NCBI GenBank assembly: GCA_013399115.1
Contig: VXAA01001093.1
Coordinates: 1,462 to 65,461, forward strand
Direction: 5' to 3'
Length of the DNA: 64,000 nucleotides
DNA from: Anseranas semipalmata
Lineage: Eukaryota; Chordata; Aves; Anseriformes; Anseranatidae
Below are positions 50,413 to 63,705 of this stretch, piece by piece. The position numbers were made by a program, and so were the translations under genes. Every line of letters starts with the position of its first letter. Position 1 is the stretch's first letter. The notes below the pieces were generated by a model. It ran no database searches and was not told the DNA's origin. It worked only from the letters and a program-made list of their open reading frames with translations.

Positions 50413-53129
50413 CCAAAGTAGCTAGATTTTTCAAGAACTCTCTATCTTCACTTGGGGCCTGAAATTCAGCTCCAAGCCATCTGAAATGAACATCCAGTAT
50501 CACATTCAACAATTGCAACTTTACAATTGCTTTGTGAAGCTGGCTTTTTTACAGTGTATACCCAGTTGCCTGCTTAATTACAATATGTTTCTACAATATA
50601 ATACCACCAATGATATACCACCATGTTGATATAAGTCAAGTATGCATAAATGTGGATGTTCAAGATGCTTTAGATTCCTTTGGCTTTAAGAAGTAGGTAT
50701 TACTTTACAGCTTTATTACTATTTTGCTGGAAGGAATCTTTATGGAGATACAGGATCAATAAAATGGTACCTTGTAGCACATTTTTGCTACTTCAGACAA
50801 AATTACATTAAAAATAAAAACAACTTTTTTCTTTAATTTGAAAATATATTGAGAATTTAGAAATAACCAAATAGTGACAATATTTCAGAACACTCTACCA
50901 ACTGGTAGAAAACAAGGTTATAGCACCCCAACTCCCAAGCTCAGATAAGCTATGCATATACTGACAGGCTTGTGTCTAATCTGTTCTTAGAAATCTTTAG
51001 CGAAGAAGACTTCACTGCCTTCCTAAGTAGTCTAATCTGCCACCTGTCTGCACTGTTCACAAGTCTAAACTGATGCCTGAACTAAGCCTGTAGTTTCTTC
51101 ATGCTCCTATTCTGTCAGGAGCACATCAAATGTAAGATATGTCCCCCCCTTCCCATGAGTGGCCATGCATTCCTGCCTTCCTTTGAGACCTGATGGTTAC
51201 TTATGCCAGTTCAGCAGTTTTTTGCCCTGACTATAACTTAGACTGTTGAAAAGGTATGCTCTTATTTAAAGGCAAGACTTTTTTTTTCTCTCTGTTTTTT
51301 TTTGTTTTTTTTTTTTTTTCCCAGCACTTTATTTCACAAGTCCAGTTCAGAGTAAAGCCACATAAAGAGTTGAATCAGCATAACTGATAGGAGAGAAATC
51401 TCCAAGGGGGAACTGGAACGAGTGGCTAAAAGTAGAGAAAGTGAATAGGGTTTGGTCTATTATAAATGGCATAGTTAATGTTAAACCACAGTCTGCAGGT
51501 CCATCATTATAAGATCAGCCCATTACTTGCTTCTCTGTTCCCGGTGATTCCTGATCAGAAGCTAAATTACAGACCTTTCAAATACAAAGCATTCAGGAAA
51601 TCATAATATGGGTGCAGACAGGTGATGGAGCTGAAACAATGTAACTTAATGAACAAAAACAAACAAAACAAACAAACAAACAAAAACAATGAAAGAGGAA
51701 ATGTAAGGCATGAACAGCAGTGTTTGAAGCAAAATATTGAGCAAAACCATTCTTGTTTCTCTACCTGAAGACAAGAAACTTGAGTTGGAGCTCATCTCTC
51801 TGTAGAACATAGATCAGCATGACCCAACTCTTCACTTAAGATCTAGGTAGGTGCCCTCATCCTGTTAGACCTATTCAGCTGGGAGGGAAACAGCACAAGT
51901 CATTGGGGAAGGACAAGCACCAAGAAGAAATCTTCACACAGAGCATAATTAGGCTATCCTATTGTTAGGATGACTTAACAGGGTAGAGCTGAACTCTGAT
52001 GCTGGAGCTTTTATTCAGTCTATTGAATTAGAAATAGGAATTCTCTGCAGAGACCAACACCTGAAATCCTCCTTCCCCCTCAACTCCAGCTTTTATTGTA
52101 AACATTGGCTTTCTTTTCTCCATTTTTGGCAATTTTTTATTTTCCTTCTACATGAAAAACAAAAAACAAACAAACAAAAAAATGTAGTTCTACATTCCTA
52201 AATGTCTGGAAGCCTAATCTTTGTCCTGGTGTTTAAACTACTTAATTCTAGTCAAAATTCAACAAATACAAATACGAAAAGATACATATAACTTCCTATC
52301 AGATATGGTCTTGCATGAATGATTAATGAAATGCTCTTTTTTTCTTATTATTTGGTTTCATATTGCTGGAAATCTCAACAGCTAAAGGTTATGATCATTT
52401 TTTATATGGCTGATATTTCATATTTGTCCTCAAGTCTTTTTTTGCTTGGTAAAAGTGGATTGTACATATGGAAAGTAATAGCTCACTATAGTCACCAATT
52501 TACTATTCCTCTCCTTTGAAGTTTTTGCTAAAATTAGATTGGTATTACTGTTAGCTCATCCTACAGAGTTGCTGCCTTCTCTAAGACTGATTATACATTC
52601 AATGAGATTAAAAAATGTCTAGCTTGTTGAAATCTTGAGGCTGTCAACTTTTTGCTGAATTGACAGAAAAGAATCTGTACTTACATTGTGTTTTTCTACG
52701 TCAATATTGCATTGTGTAAAAATATGAAAATAATAATAATAATAATAAATAGTTTCAAGTCCACATATACATTCTCATAGTATTGTTTCTAGTAAGCTTT
52801 ATACCAGAAAAAAAAAAAAAAAATGGTTCTGTAGTTCAAATTGTTCATTTGGCATCCCCCTGTCATCTTATAGCTTTCTGAATCAAACTTAAGTTCTGCT
52901 TAGGATTCTCACACAATTCTGACTAAATTCAAAGATTGAATTTTAACATTAAAAACTTGGTGATAAAGCAATGAATTGTTCCATTGACTTAATTGTTTTA
53001 AAATGTCCTAAATTATTATTCAATGGAAGATCATTCCTTATGATCATTCCTCCATTCCTAATAACTTTATGTTTTCATTTATAATGGCTATGCATAAATT
53101 TCCAAGATGTGCCCTTTGATACAGGTGTA
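50413..53129. other. AT-rich non-coding DNA, no gene seen
   Basis: No coding exon is recognised. T-rich tracts lie at about 51281-51320, (AAAC)n near 51656-51687, (AAT)n near 52729-52749 and an A run near 52808-52823. Confidence 0.5.
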
Positions 53130-53712
53130 CACCACTGTTGCTTCTTCAAGAAAGAAGAAGCCTTTCTTCTCCAGGCTGAACAGACCCAGCTCTCTCAGCC
53201 TCTCCTCACAGGAGAGGTGCTCCAGTACCTTGATTGTCTTGGTGGCCCTATGTTGGGCTCTTTCCAGCGTGTCCATGTCTTTCTTGTACTGGGGGACATG
53301 GTACTCCAGGTGCAACCTCATCATTTCAAGGATCATTTCTCTTCACCTGTTGGTGATACTTTGCCAAAAGCAGCCGAGAATAGTGTTAGCCTTAGCAGCA
53401 CTGGCACATTGCTGATTTGTTCAATTTGGTGCCCACCAGGACTCCTAGATCCTTTCCTGCAAAGCTGTTTTCCAGCTGAGTGGTCCTGAGCACATACTGG
53501 TGCCTGTGGTTGTTCCTTCCCAGGTGCAAGACTTTGCACTTGTTGAACTTCATGAGGTTCTTGTCAGCCAACCTCTCCAGCTTGTCAAGGTCCCTCTGGA
53601 TGGCAGCACAGCCCTCTGGTGAGTCAGCTACTCCCCCCAGTTTCATGCCATCTGCAAATTTCCTGAGGGTGCACTACCCCATTGTCCAGATTGTTAATGA
53701 AGATCTCACCTA
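53130..53712 (-). mobile_element. CR1 LINE fragment, broken reverse-transcriptase ORF
   Basis: On -, one frame (53646 down to 53392) contains EGCAAIQRDLDKLERLADKN and then a KFNK...LHLGRNN stretch, the C-terminal part of the CR1 ORF2 reverse transcriptase. A second frame (53336 down to about 53150) continues with PQYKKDMDTLERAQHRATK and a LxxLSxEERLRELGLFSLEK motif. The two parts are out of frame, so at least one frameshift separates them. The 3' UTR with its terminal octamers is missing and the 5' end is cut, so this is a dead internal fragment. The segment ends near 53712 at a TCATTAACAATCTGG-like word on -. Confidence 0.88.
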
Positions 53713-56409
53713 CTCCAAAGACTCACAGTAACTTAACATTTAATTATCAGTTCTGGGTTTTCTTAAAATTTTAGTAGACAGAACAATCTCACAGGTATAC
53801 TGTATCTAACATCACAAATTTATTGTTGAACCAGAGTCTCAACCTTGCATCTCTCCTTAAAACCAAGACTTTAGAATTTGATCTATGCTTTGTCAAAAAA
53901 TGCCATCTTTGAAATGGCAATTATTATTGCTGTCTTGCTAAGTAGTAAATAAAACACACAAAAATCACCAAAACTTTGCTACTTTTTCTGGGAATGTTGT
54001 GCATATATTTTAGTACTTCAAGCAATCAATACTAAACCTAGTAACACTATTTTTTTATTGATGATCTGATAACTAATCAGTTGACTTCAGATCTTCTGAT
54101 AAAATATGTGGTTGTGATTATCTCAGAGTTCAGAAGACTGTGAGAATGTCAACCAAATACAAATGTAATCAAATTTAAAGGTCATAAACGTTTGATGATA
54201 GAAAAGTGCTGAAATATTTGTCTAGCGTGTAAAAATATGAGAGCGTTCCAACTATGGAATATACTAAAGTCAAACTGTAGATAGTGGTGTTTTTCCGTAA
54301 CTCTAAGTAATAGCATTTTAACAATCTTATCTCAGAAATGAAGTATTACAGCAGGGAAGAAAACTAAAATGTTTTCTGAGTAAAACTAACTAATGGTATC
54401 AATCTGCAAGGGAAAATTATGAGCTTCCACATAAAGAGATTCAAAAATCTAGAGGTGTTGAGAGATGTGAAAGACAATATACAATCTAATTATGTGTAGT
54501 GGTTGGTGTTCAACCTCCAAGTAACCACCTACAGACTGGACCCAACATTAAGCTGTGTCCTGAAGATATGTGTGGGGCTGTGCAGAGGATGCTACTGGGA
54601 GGACTTCAGTTTGCGTGATCTGAGATGAAGTTTCACGAGCAGTGGGGGAGGGATGAAAAAGAAGAAAGGAATATCTTTACAGACTTGTGAAAAAAGTTTT
54701 AAAGGATTGAGAGGACTGAGGTTCAAAAGCCAAAAGATAAACATCAGAAACCTTCACAAAACCACAAAAAGTAGGAAAGAAAAATTTAATGAGAATAGGT
54801 TCATAACAGAACATGAAGGATGTTAATGGATCAGTCCACTGAAAAATTAAGATACATAAAAATATACTATTGCAAAAAAAATGCAAGAATAAAGAGCAAA
54901 AGCTGGAAATCTCACAACAAGATCACAATATGATTTAACTGGTATCGCTCAATTCATATGACAGAAATATTACAGTAAAGTATTACCGTTTGTAGTTGTA
55001 AACCAGTCAAGGTCCTAGTTTGATGTCTTACTAAGGTTCTTAAATTAGCCAGCCATAAGCTCTTTAGGAACCAGGTGATGAAAAGTTGAAATTTTTAGCT
55101 CATAGCTTTGAGAAGTTGTAGAAGACAAGTATGGAATGGGAAGCCTAGAGGAATGGTGTGTGCACCTCTCTAACAAGAGGAAAAGGAAGGAATTAAAATA
55201 AATAAATAAATAAATAAATAAAGCTGCCCTTTCATGTTCAGATTCTAAACCAAAATATAAATCTAATGATTTATAAATGCCAGGCTGATAACAGAAGGAT
55301 GAGAAGAATTCAGCACAGATTTGTAAAGATTTAACTTTATTCTTACAGAATGGTGGACCCTGTGGAGAGAGGGAAATGCTTTAGTAAAGTTTTTGCATCA
55401 TCTCCTATAATGGCTTCAAAAATGAGATTTTTTTTCCTATAAAACCATAATAAAATTGTATGAAATATACAAGTAGATCTGGGTACTTCTATGTGGCTTT
55501 GTTTGGAAAATGTGAAATAAATACTTTGCAAACAGAATATTAAAAAAAAAAAAAAAGGACTTTGCAAATTCATAAGTGAGATTCAATGAAAACAATATAG
55601 CTAGATAAAATTAGCTTGTTTATCATCTACGTGATTTCAGAGGCTATCCAATTTAAATTAAGGACATAGAGCAAATGTTCTTTTGCTTTACCATATATAC
55701 ATGGATTTGTGTGAATGTGTAACTGAAGTGAATTGTCTTCTTACCAAGAACCCTGCATTGATCACTATTGGAAACCTCTATTTTGTATAATCCAGCTGTT
55801 CCCATCAATCAAGCTAGACACATTTTGTATTGGATGTATCAAAATGAAATTTTTGAGTGTTTGTGTGTACTTGCTGAGTAGTACTGTAGAGAAATCCCAA
55901 ATGCTGAGGTATTTTTTCTATGGGAGAACTGTAATTTTACTTCTCTTGTCTGGTGTCAGATACGCTTGCTACCATTTGGGACTCATCTAAAAGAAAATAG
56001 CTCTAAACTCAAGTGGCCTTTAATATATTTTACAGACAAACTACTCAATAATCTCCTATTTTTGTGAATCACATTCATATCCCATTCTCCAGAAGTGAGA
56101 TGCAATTAACTGAAATCAAGTCTTTTAAGACTTTAGGTCTGCATTGGACCATGTAATTGATTTGTTGTTGATACGGTCAAAGTCTAGCCATGCCAAAATC
56201 TGGCTTTCCCCCCTTACATTTTCTTTTTTTTTTTTTTTTTTTTTTTGGTCTGCTGTCTGAAGTCATTACTCTAATATGCTGATATCATTGATGATTTAAA
56301 GTAGAAGATAGAATAATAACTTGAGCCAAAGTATTGGTCCCAGCAGAAAATTTCTTTCATAGGCTAAAAGATAACTCATGAATGGAATGATTCATTGATG
56401 GTATGTTTT

Positions 56410-56447
56410 CCTCTCCTCTCCTCTCCTCTCCTCTCCTCTCCTCTCCT
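56410..56447 (+). repeat. (CTCTC)n pentanucleotide microsatellite
   Basis: Nearly eight CTCCT-type units form a pure pyrimidine tract on +. Confidence 0.95.
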
Positions 56448-57079
56448 TTTCTCCCTTTACTTTCAGACAGTAGCTCTTCAGAAAAAGAACAAGCAAGAAA
56501 GCAAACGTTTAAAACTGAATGCCTTTTTTTATGTTTTTGTCACTTGGATACTCATTAGTAAACTGTATTCACTCTGCCAGTACTCACCCATCAGACTCAT
56601 AGCAAATGTTAAGGTAAACCACAGTGGCATGTGAAAGACAGACTGTTCTGTGATGTACTTGTGTCAGAAGGAATAACAGGAAAAATTGGGGCAGAAAAGT
56701 AAGATAAAACCCATGAGAATATATCTGACTTTCCTGTTCATCTTGTTCGCTGGTTACAACTTATTTAATTTGGTATACACAAATGAGATTTAAATTATAT
56801 TACCTGTAGCCTAAAGCAATAAGCATTTATTTTAATTTGTTAAAGGGTAAACTATATTTTGCTGTCTGCTTACTTCTGTGTTATCTAATTTTTGGCAAAT
56901 ATTGACTAAAGAAAGAATTCTGTCTACTTCCATTCTTCCTCGATGTCTATCTCTTCTAACGTGGATACAGATAAAAGAATATTAATCTTTTAATCTAGTT
57001 TTCAAAATACAGTGTATGGTCAAAATCTGGTCTATGGCTCAGAGCACAGATTTCAGTTTTCTAAGTGGAAAATTACCTA

Positions 57080-57080
<1 letters not shown>

Positions 57081-57112
<32 letters not shown>
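57081..57112 (+). repeat. (ATT)n microsatellite
   Basis: About eleven perfect ATT units. Confidence 0.95.
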
Positions 57113-58733
57113 TTGTAGTTTAGTTTCTATAAGATAGCTATAATTATACAAAGGAAGTTTCTTTTGCAACTGTCAGTATTCTGGATTGATAGTCTATTCA
57201 CAAAAAAAAAAAAAGTGCATATTTTAATTCATTTTGTAATAAAAAAGCAATAAAATAGTTTCCATCAAGGAGTCAATAATTCTGAATCAAATTGCATTTT
57301 TCTTCCAGTAAAGGGGAGTGGAGCCAATCATGCATTGCAGAGGTTGTTTCTAGGTTCTCGGTTTCTACAAAGACCATAAGCATCAATTGGTGATAATAGT
57401 GTTCTCAATTCAGAACAAAGATATGACGTTGTCATAATATTTAAGCCACGCATTTGTAATAGGAAAACTATTGGAAAGTTCAGCATAATCCTAATACACC
57501 AGACAATGTAAAGGTGCAATACACTTGAATTATCCAGAAAGGAAATACACATAATAAAGGGGAAGTTTAAAAAAGCATTTTCTTTAAAAGAGAGACAAGA
57601 GAAGAGCAGAAGTCTCATATTCTACAGCAATTTAATAGGTAGTATAATTCTATGAAATGCCTGATTCAGGCACTCCAAATGTGAGTGAAAGTGTTGCTAT
57701 GGATTTAGTAAATGACTAAAAGTAGGCCTTTATCCTACAGAAGTGTAGAACAATACTTGCAACTTCCCACTCATGGATAAGCCTTTGGAAGCAACTAAAT
57801 GGTTCATCAAATTCCACTAACCTCTGTACTGCTAGTGCAATCCAGCTGTCTCCAGGTATCATACACCTCTCATTCTTAAACCATCAATATTCTTAGTGTT
57901 ACAGAATTTCATTTACCCTGGTGTACTTAATGTTGAAATAGTAATAAGAGAAAGGAGAGATTTTTCTTCTTAGCAAGGTCATCAGTACAACTGGCTGGAA
58001 ATATTCTATAATTTCTCTTTGAGAATATTGGCTTTATGCCTAAGATGGCTGATATTATTTTGATTTTTTTTTTACCTAATTACTGAAGAAGTGGAAATCC
58101 AAAGTGTTTTTTTTTTTTTTTTTTAGTCTGCTATTTTTGGTAAAGTTGTGTAATTGTTACAACGTCCTTTGAAAACTAGCTGCCTGTCCTCCCCAAGGCA
58201 AACTTTTACCCTTTTGGTATTTAAACAAAATGCAACAAGATTATCCAGCTACATTTAGGAGAAAAGTGATCTTCAAAGTTTCCTGCATTAAATAATCAGC
58301 AGTTTCCAACTAAATCTGATTATCACATTCTAAATAAGTTCTGTAAAATCCTACACTCCAAAGGCTTTATTTTCTAGTGTGTTTGTTTTCTAGGTACATT
58401 GTAGGTGCTGTGACACCTGTTGGATGTATGAAAATTTCACAGCTCAGAATGCCACCAAGCCAGAGAACGCTGCCTAAGACAGGAACCATAACTTAAGGGA
58501 TCAAACAATTAATTAAGTCAACTAATACTTGTGTTGGCCTATTTATCAGTCTGTAAGAGGAGAAAGAAGTTCTTTATTTCACTTAAAGTCACACTTAAAG
58601 TGTCTTGGAAATTACTAAAAAGAACAGTTTTGCATTTTTTACATTGGAGATAGCCTATTATTAGAACATTTACTTACTATTAAAAAATTCCAAAGCTGTA
58701 AAACTGAACTAATAATAGTTCAGAATAATTACG

Positions 58734-58734
<1 letters not shown>

Positions 58735-58790
<56 letters not shown>
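58735..58790 (+). repeat. (AAT)n microsatellite
   Basis: About nineteen perfect AAT units, the longest trinucleotide array here and therefore likely to vary between individuals. Confidence 0.95.
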
Positions 58791-58792
<2 letters not shown>

Positions 58793-59433
58793 TTCACCCT
58801 GCACTGGCAAATCTAGATGCCTGCACTTTTTACAAAGGGATCAAAAATCCCAAGTATTATTAAGTCTAGAATACCATGGATAGTATGTACAGTCTAGTAT
58901 CCTTCTCATCAGCTCCTGTCTTCGTAGCTTTCTTTTCTGCTGTTGTAGAGAACACCGTGCATGTACTGTTTATAAGCAACAACACTAATTACTAATTTGA
59001 AGTTGAAGAACAGACCTCCCCAGCGTGTTTAGCCTTTGGCCAAAGCTCAGAACGTCTCAAAATTATCTTACAAAACCATGCCCTACCCTAGAGATTACGT
59101 AATATTATACATCTGTGCAAACCTCCAACAATGTTTCAGTCAGGAGACTATACAGGCTGAATCAAATTTTTGTGTACTCTCCCTGGGGTCAGTGACAAAT
59201 CAGCAGCTGCTTGTTTCCATCAATAATAGTCCGTCTGCTTCTGCTGCAAAAAAAAAAAAAAGACAAGTTTGAATTCTTGTGATTCAGCTGAGGCGAGACA
59301 GTAGGGTTGGTGACTAGGTTTACAGATTTTAGACCAGGTGCATTGTTGTCAGCTAAGCAGAATGGATAGTGTCGGTGCTTAATTGCTGTGTACTTGCATA
59401 AGTCATGGGTCATATATTAAAAAGAGGGCCAGT

Positions 59434-59603
59434 CTTTTAAAGGGCCAGTCCAACACCTGTTGAACTGGATGGTTTAAGAGGTTCAGAATAAGAAGTTTAA
59501 CAAGCTTCCAGTCAGAGGGTCTTTTAAAGGGCCAGTCCAAAGCCTGTTGAGATGGATGGTTTAAGAGGTTCAGAATAAGAAGTTTAACAAGCTTCCAGTC
59601 AGA
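59434..59603 (+). repeat. 87-bp tandem duplication, two copies
   Basis: Copies at 59434-59520 and 59521-59603 both start CTTTTAAAGGGCCAGTCCAA and share GGTTTAAGAGGTTCAGAATA and AACAAGCTTCCAGTCAGA. They differ only in a few bases around CACCTGTTGAACT versus AGCCTGTTGAGAT. A shorter AGGGCCAGT word just left (59425-59433) may be the edge of the original unit. It looks like recent unequal duplication. Confidence 0.95.
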
Positions 59604-61674
59604 TTATAGATTTCACTCTGCTGCCATTGCTAGAGAAATCTTACCATGATTTAACTTTCATATATTTATTCTTTAAATAGAAATTTTTTAAGGAAGACAA
59701 GATCTCTTGGCCAAGATATTTTCTGAGATGTAAGACTCAAAAACGGTCTTGTCTTAAAAATCAAGAAGTGTTTTGTGTTTCATGTAAAGCTCCATCTAAA
59801 ACCTGACTTAGGCTAGAACAGTTGTATTCAATTTATTGCCAACAGAAACTTGGAGATCTATGAAACAGTTCCAAAGAATATGCAAAAGACAACACAGAAA
59901 AGCATTGATAGTGCTACTCTGCAAGGGGCTTCCAAATTTTTCTTATTGAAGAGTGTTTAGAGTTCACTGATAAACAAGACTGAGAACTGATGGAGTTGCA
60001 TGAGGCAAGATCCTGAAGATGTCTCTACAAAAATTTGAACCTATGATACCTCTAAGTAATTGCAGGCTCACAAAAGCAGATATTTCTCAAGTTGCTTGAT
60101 CTGTACATTTGATTTACAGGTTGTGAAATCCAGCACAAAACACTGATAAAAATATTCAATTGAAAAATATAGGCATTTAGCTCTATTTCCTGCTTCATTT
60201 GAGTGAATGTATTCCTTAGGTCTACTCCCAGCCTTTTGTAAATGTTTGCTATACCACTAGAAGTGTTTCCAATATCAATAGATCACTCTCAATGTCATGT
60301 AGAATCTAATAACAAAGTTTACAGGTTTATAAAGAAAGATTGTTTTTAGGTAATTAAGTAGTAGAAAAATTTAAAAGGCAAGTGGACAGGTCATCTTAAG
60401 TTCATAATGATCAACTTCCTAAAAATTTTCTAGATCTGCCATAAATTATGTCTTTGGTAATATTTATGTGGCTAAAAACAAACAAACAAACAACACCATT
60501 TTATGCATTAAAAACAAAACAAAACAAAACAAAACAAAATAATAAAAAAAAACTAATAGTGTGAATCTGAATAGTGAGTCTGAGACCTGAGAAGTCCTAA
60601 GTATAGACCCTAAGAAGATATAACTCAAATTAAACTGACTCAAGCCCTAGATCTACTCACATGTTACAGAGAAAAAGACAGTTTATCTGGATCTAAGTAA
60701 TTAAGGCATTAGAAATTCAAATGTATCTCTTAACAGCAAGTGCAGCTTTTTAACTTTTGTATCTGTGTTCACAATAGGATTTGCTCCATAATATTCAGGA
60801 AACAGCATTCATAATTTGTTTTAGCTTCCAAGGGATCTCACAAATACGTGATTTCACACAGGTTGTATTTTGGCAGCCTTGTCTCAAGGTGACAGAGGCA
60901 AAGATAACTGCAGCAGTACTCCCATCTGAAAGAAATGTTTTTATCTCACCATTCAAAGGTGGAAGAATTCACTGTTACTTAGCTGCTATGTGAACACTTA
61001 AGAGCAATAAAAAAACTGGAAAACTGCACACATTTAGAATCTGCATAACCTTATGTAGACATGTACAGATATAGTGTAATCTGCAATTCCAACTTGTTTT
61101 TTTTCACTTTATTAATATCAGCTGCCATCCAACTTCCAGTGTCTGTATGAGTATATTGTGACTTTTATAGTCTATAGATTATCTTTTTTCTATCCCTTTG
61201 AGAAATCTCATACTCATAGTATGGATAGAAAAGCAATTTATTGTAGAATTAATAACCTATGGTTATCTTAGAGTTTAACCTTCCACATCTGTTAAGATAT
61301 AGCTGCATCTCAAAGGCATTTGAATACACATCTTTTTCTTCTACATTCACAACAAAAGCTAAAAACTCAGCTAAGCAAACTCAGTAATAGACACCCTGCC
61401 ACCTTTCCCTTGAAGCAATAGCCCCATCATGAGAGGAAAGACTGTACTAGAGGGTAAGCTGGAACCTAGAAGTCAGACAATCTCTCAACCATATCTACAG
61501 AGCCTAAAATTCAGTCCCTGATATAGGATTGGACTTGAGTTGTGTCTGAATATGGTCATCAATGCACTACTTGAACCAGCTGTGTGCTCTTGCAGCGATG
61601 AATGCTAACTACATACCAGATTGCACTCACAAGTTATTTTCAGTTCATCAAGTAAAGGGCATATTTCCCTAACA
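59604..61674. other. AT-rich non-coding DNA, no gene seen
   Basis: No exon is recognised. (AAAC)n lies near 60475-60492 and (CAAAA)n at 60510-60539. Confidence 0.5.
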
Positions 61675-62205
61675 TTGACAGTTGTGAGACTTCAGCTGGA
61701 GAAATGTTTGGGCCCCCAGTACAAGAAAGATGATGACATGGTGGGGCAAGTCCAGAGGATGGCAATCAAAGTAATAAAGGGACTGGAGCTCATGAGGTGT
61801 ATGGAAATGCTGAAGTCCTTAGAAGGGTCCCAAGAAGAGAAAGCAAGGGAGGTCTTAGGGATGTCTTCAGCTGCCTGATGGGAGGATACAGGGAAGGTGG
61901 AGCCAGCTTCCTCTCAAAGGGTCAAAACAAAAGGACACAACTTATAATGAATGATATTCTAGTTAAATATTGGGGAAAACATTTTTGACTCTCTCAAAGC
62001 AAAGGTGGTCGAACATCACGCAGGTTTCTGAGGGAGGCTATGGAATGGTCCTTTGGAGACATTCAAAACTTGACTGTATATGACCCTCAGTAACTTGATC
62101 TAAATTCAAAGCAAGATCTAACGTTAAAGGTGATCCTGCTTTGAGCAGGGACTTGATGATCTCCATAGGTCCCTTCAAACCTAAAATGTTCTATGATTCT
62201 GTGAT
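61675..62205 (+). mobile_element. CR1 LINE 3' end with decayed ORF2 tail
   Basis: On +, a frame near 61710-61800 encodes PQYKKDDDMVGQVQRMAIK and a KGLELM stretch, the C-terminal tail of CR1 ORF2. A change of frame then leads to a GGYREGGASFLSK stretch before a stop at about 61986. The 3' UTR follows, with GGTGATCCTGC...GACTTGATGATCTCCATAGG and TCCCTTCAAACCTAAAATGT, ending in ATTCTRTG-type octamers (TTCTATGATTCTGTGAT, 62189-62205). The copy is 5'-truncated and inactive. The left edge is approximate. Confidence 0.9.
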
Positions 62206-63674
62206 ATAAAACTACATGCTTCCCAGTTGAACTTCATTTATAATCTTTCTGTACCAGAACCCCCAAATGCTTCTTCTCTTGAGACTCATGAAAGATTGTT
62301 TCCTAGCACAGTAACTCACAGCAATCAAAAGTTTTGCATCTTACCTCTCACAAAAAAGATCCCCAAACTACTTTCTTTGCTACCTACCGATTTATTGAAA
62401 CATATAAAAAATTCAAATTCTTGGGCACCTTCTCTTGTCAGAGAAAATGCCTACAAGCGGTATTCAGTTTGTTTCTTGATAAGGTCCCTGATTCCAGACA
62501 GGTCAGCTATCCTGGCTATCTTTTTGACCTAATTATATGCTCTAATGTCCAGAGTAGGCCTTTTTCTAAAGCCCATTTGATGGGCTATGGATTTGTTATC
62601 TCCTCCACATACAAAACAGGGGGAAATCAATGTACACACAACTTATTGGGCTCCTAATAGCTGATATTAAAAGATGAAAAGTCAAAATACTGACCACGCA
62701 TTCGTATTTTCTGACCAAAATATGGTCTGCACAATGTGGAAGAGTAGTAGAAGGGGACTGAAAGTCATTTGCGAATTTTTGAGGCAAATCATCTTCTACT
62801 ACAAATTATTAAAACATCCTTGAAGTCAATAGAGCTATGAAAATTTACAGCTGCTACAAACCTGTCCTTTCTAAGTCTTAATTTTCCACATTTTAGTTAG
62901 ATTTTGAATCAAAGCACTTTAACAGTCTTCTTTGGAGCTCAATCAAAGCTCACTGAGGTCAATGAAAATGTTACCAGCAAAGGCAAGGGGCTTTTGATCA
63001 GAACTATTACATTTAAGTTACTTGCAGTACAGTTGTTACCTCAATTCTGTCAAAATGACTTTATGTATTTGGAAAAATACATATATATTCAGGATCTCTG
63101 AGATATGCAGAGGAATGATTTTAATAGATATTAATGAAATAAACTAATAATGATTGATTCAAATGTATTTGCAACTTAAAGAATGCTATGTCATTAGTCC
63201 AGATTTTATGATTTCTGGAAATTAGAAGATGTCTCTTTTTCCTCTCTTCGTCACAATATGCCAATATATACCTTCTTACCCTCCACCCCAACACCCTTCA
63301 GCCTTTAATATTTTTTTTTCTGATATTTTTCTTTGTTGTTTGGTTGGTTTGTTTGGTTTTGGTTTGTTTGTTTGTTTCCTTAAAGTCCAGTTTCTTCAAT
63401 GAAGTTCTGTGTGTGAAGGACACTTTTTTTGATGGCAGTTTTATCAGCAAAGTGACATATTGGTAGCTGAGAGGCAGTCCAACATCTCCCTGGAAACAAT
63501 GTTTCACAGAAGCAGGAAATAAAGTTCTGTCAGAGAAGGCATCACATTCTGGATATGGATAATGGAAGAAACACAATATTAAAAACCCGTATTTTTCTTG
63601 TTCTGTTACAGGGTATATCTCTTACAGCCTATCTCATTCATTTCTCTTTTTTTTTTTTTTTTTTATTTATGAGT
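62206..63674. other. AT-rich non-coding DNA up to an assembly gap
   Basis: No gene is recognised. A T/G-rich tract of TTTG and TTGG units lies near 63330-63377, and a T run ends at about 63664 just before the gap. One palindromic repeat copy is listed separately. Confidence 0.5.
62938..63003. repeat. Palindromic interspersed repeat, possible amniote MITE remnant (copy 3)
   Basis: AATCAAAGCTCACTGAGGTC at the left and GGGGCTTTTGATCAGAAC at the right share the arm words of the copy at 838-912. The AAAGC...GCTTTTGAT arms are still recognisable as inverted. It is more diverged than the copy at 838. Confidence 0.45.
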
Positions 63675-63705
63675 NNNNNNNNNNNNNNNNNNNNNNNNNN
63701 NNNNN
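63675..63705. other. Assembly gap (31 N)
   Basis: Undetermined bases lie between a poly(T)-rich stretch and a purine-rich segment. The true length is unknown. Confidence 0.99.

Larger units (their letters stand above)
53713..59433. other. AT-rich non-coding DNA with many microsatellites
   Basis: No gene is recognised. (AAAT)n lies at about 55196-55222, an A run near 55542-55556, T23 at about 56224-56246, an A run near 57202-57213, T runs near 58066-58073 and 58106-58125, and an A run near 59248-59261. Three larger microsatellites are listed separately. Confidence 0.5.

Noticed and set aside
49664..50518. 284-codon open frame on -, with overlapping 145-220 codon frames on +
   Set aside because: It lies almost wholly within the GC-rich LTR with internal tandem repeats, is open on both strands, and shows no domain.
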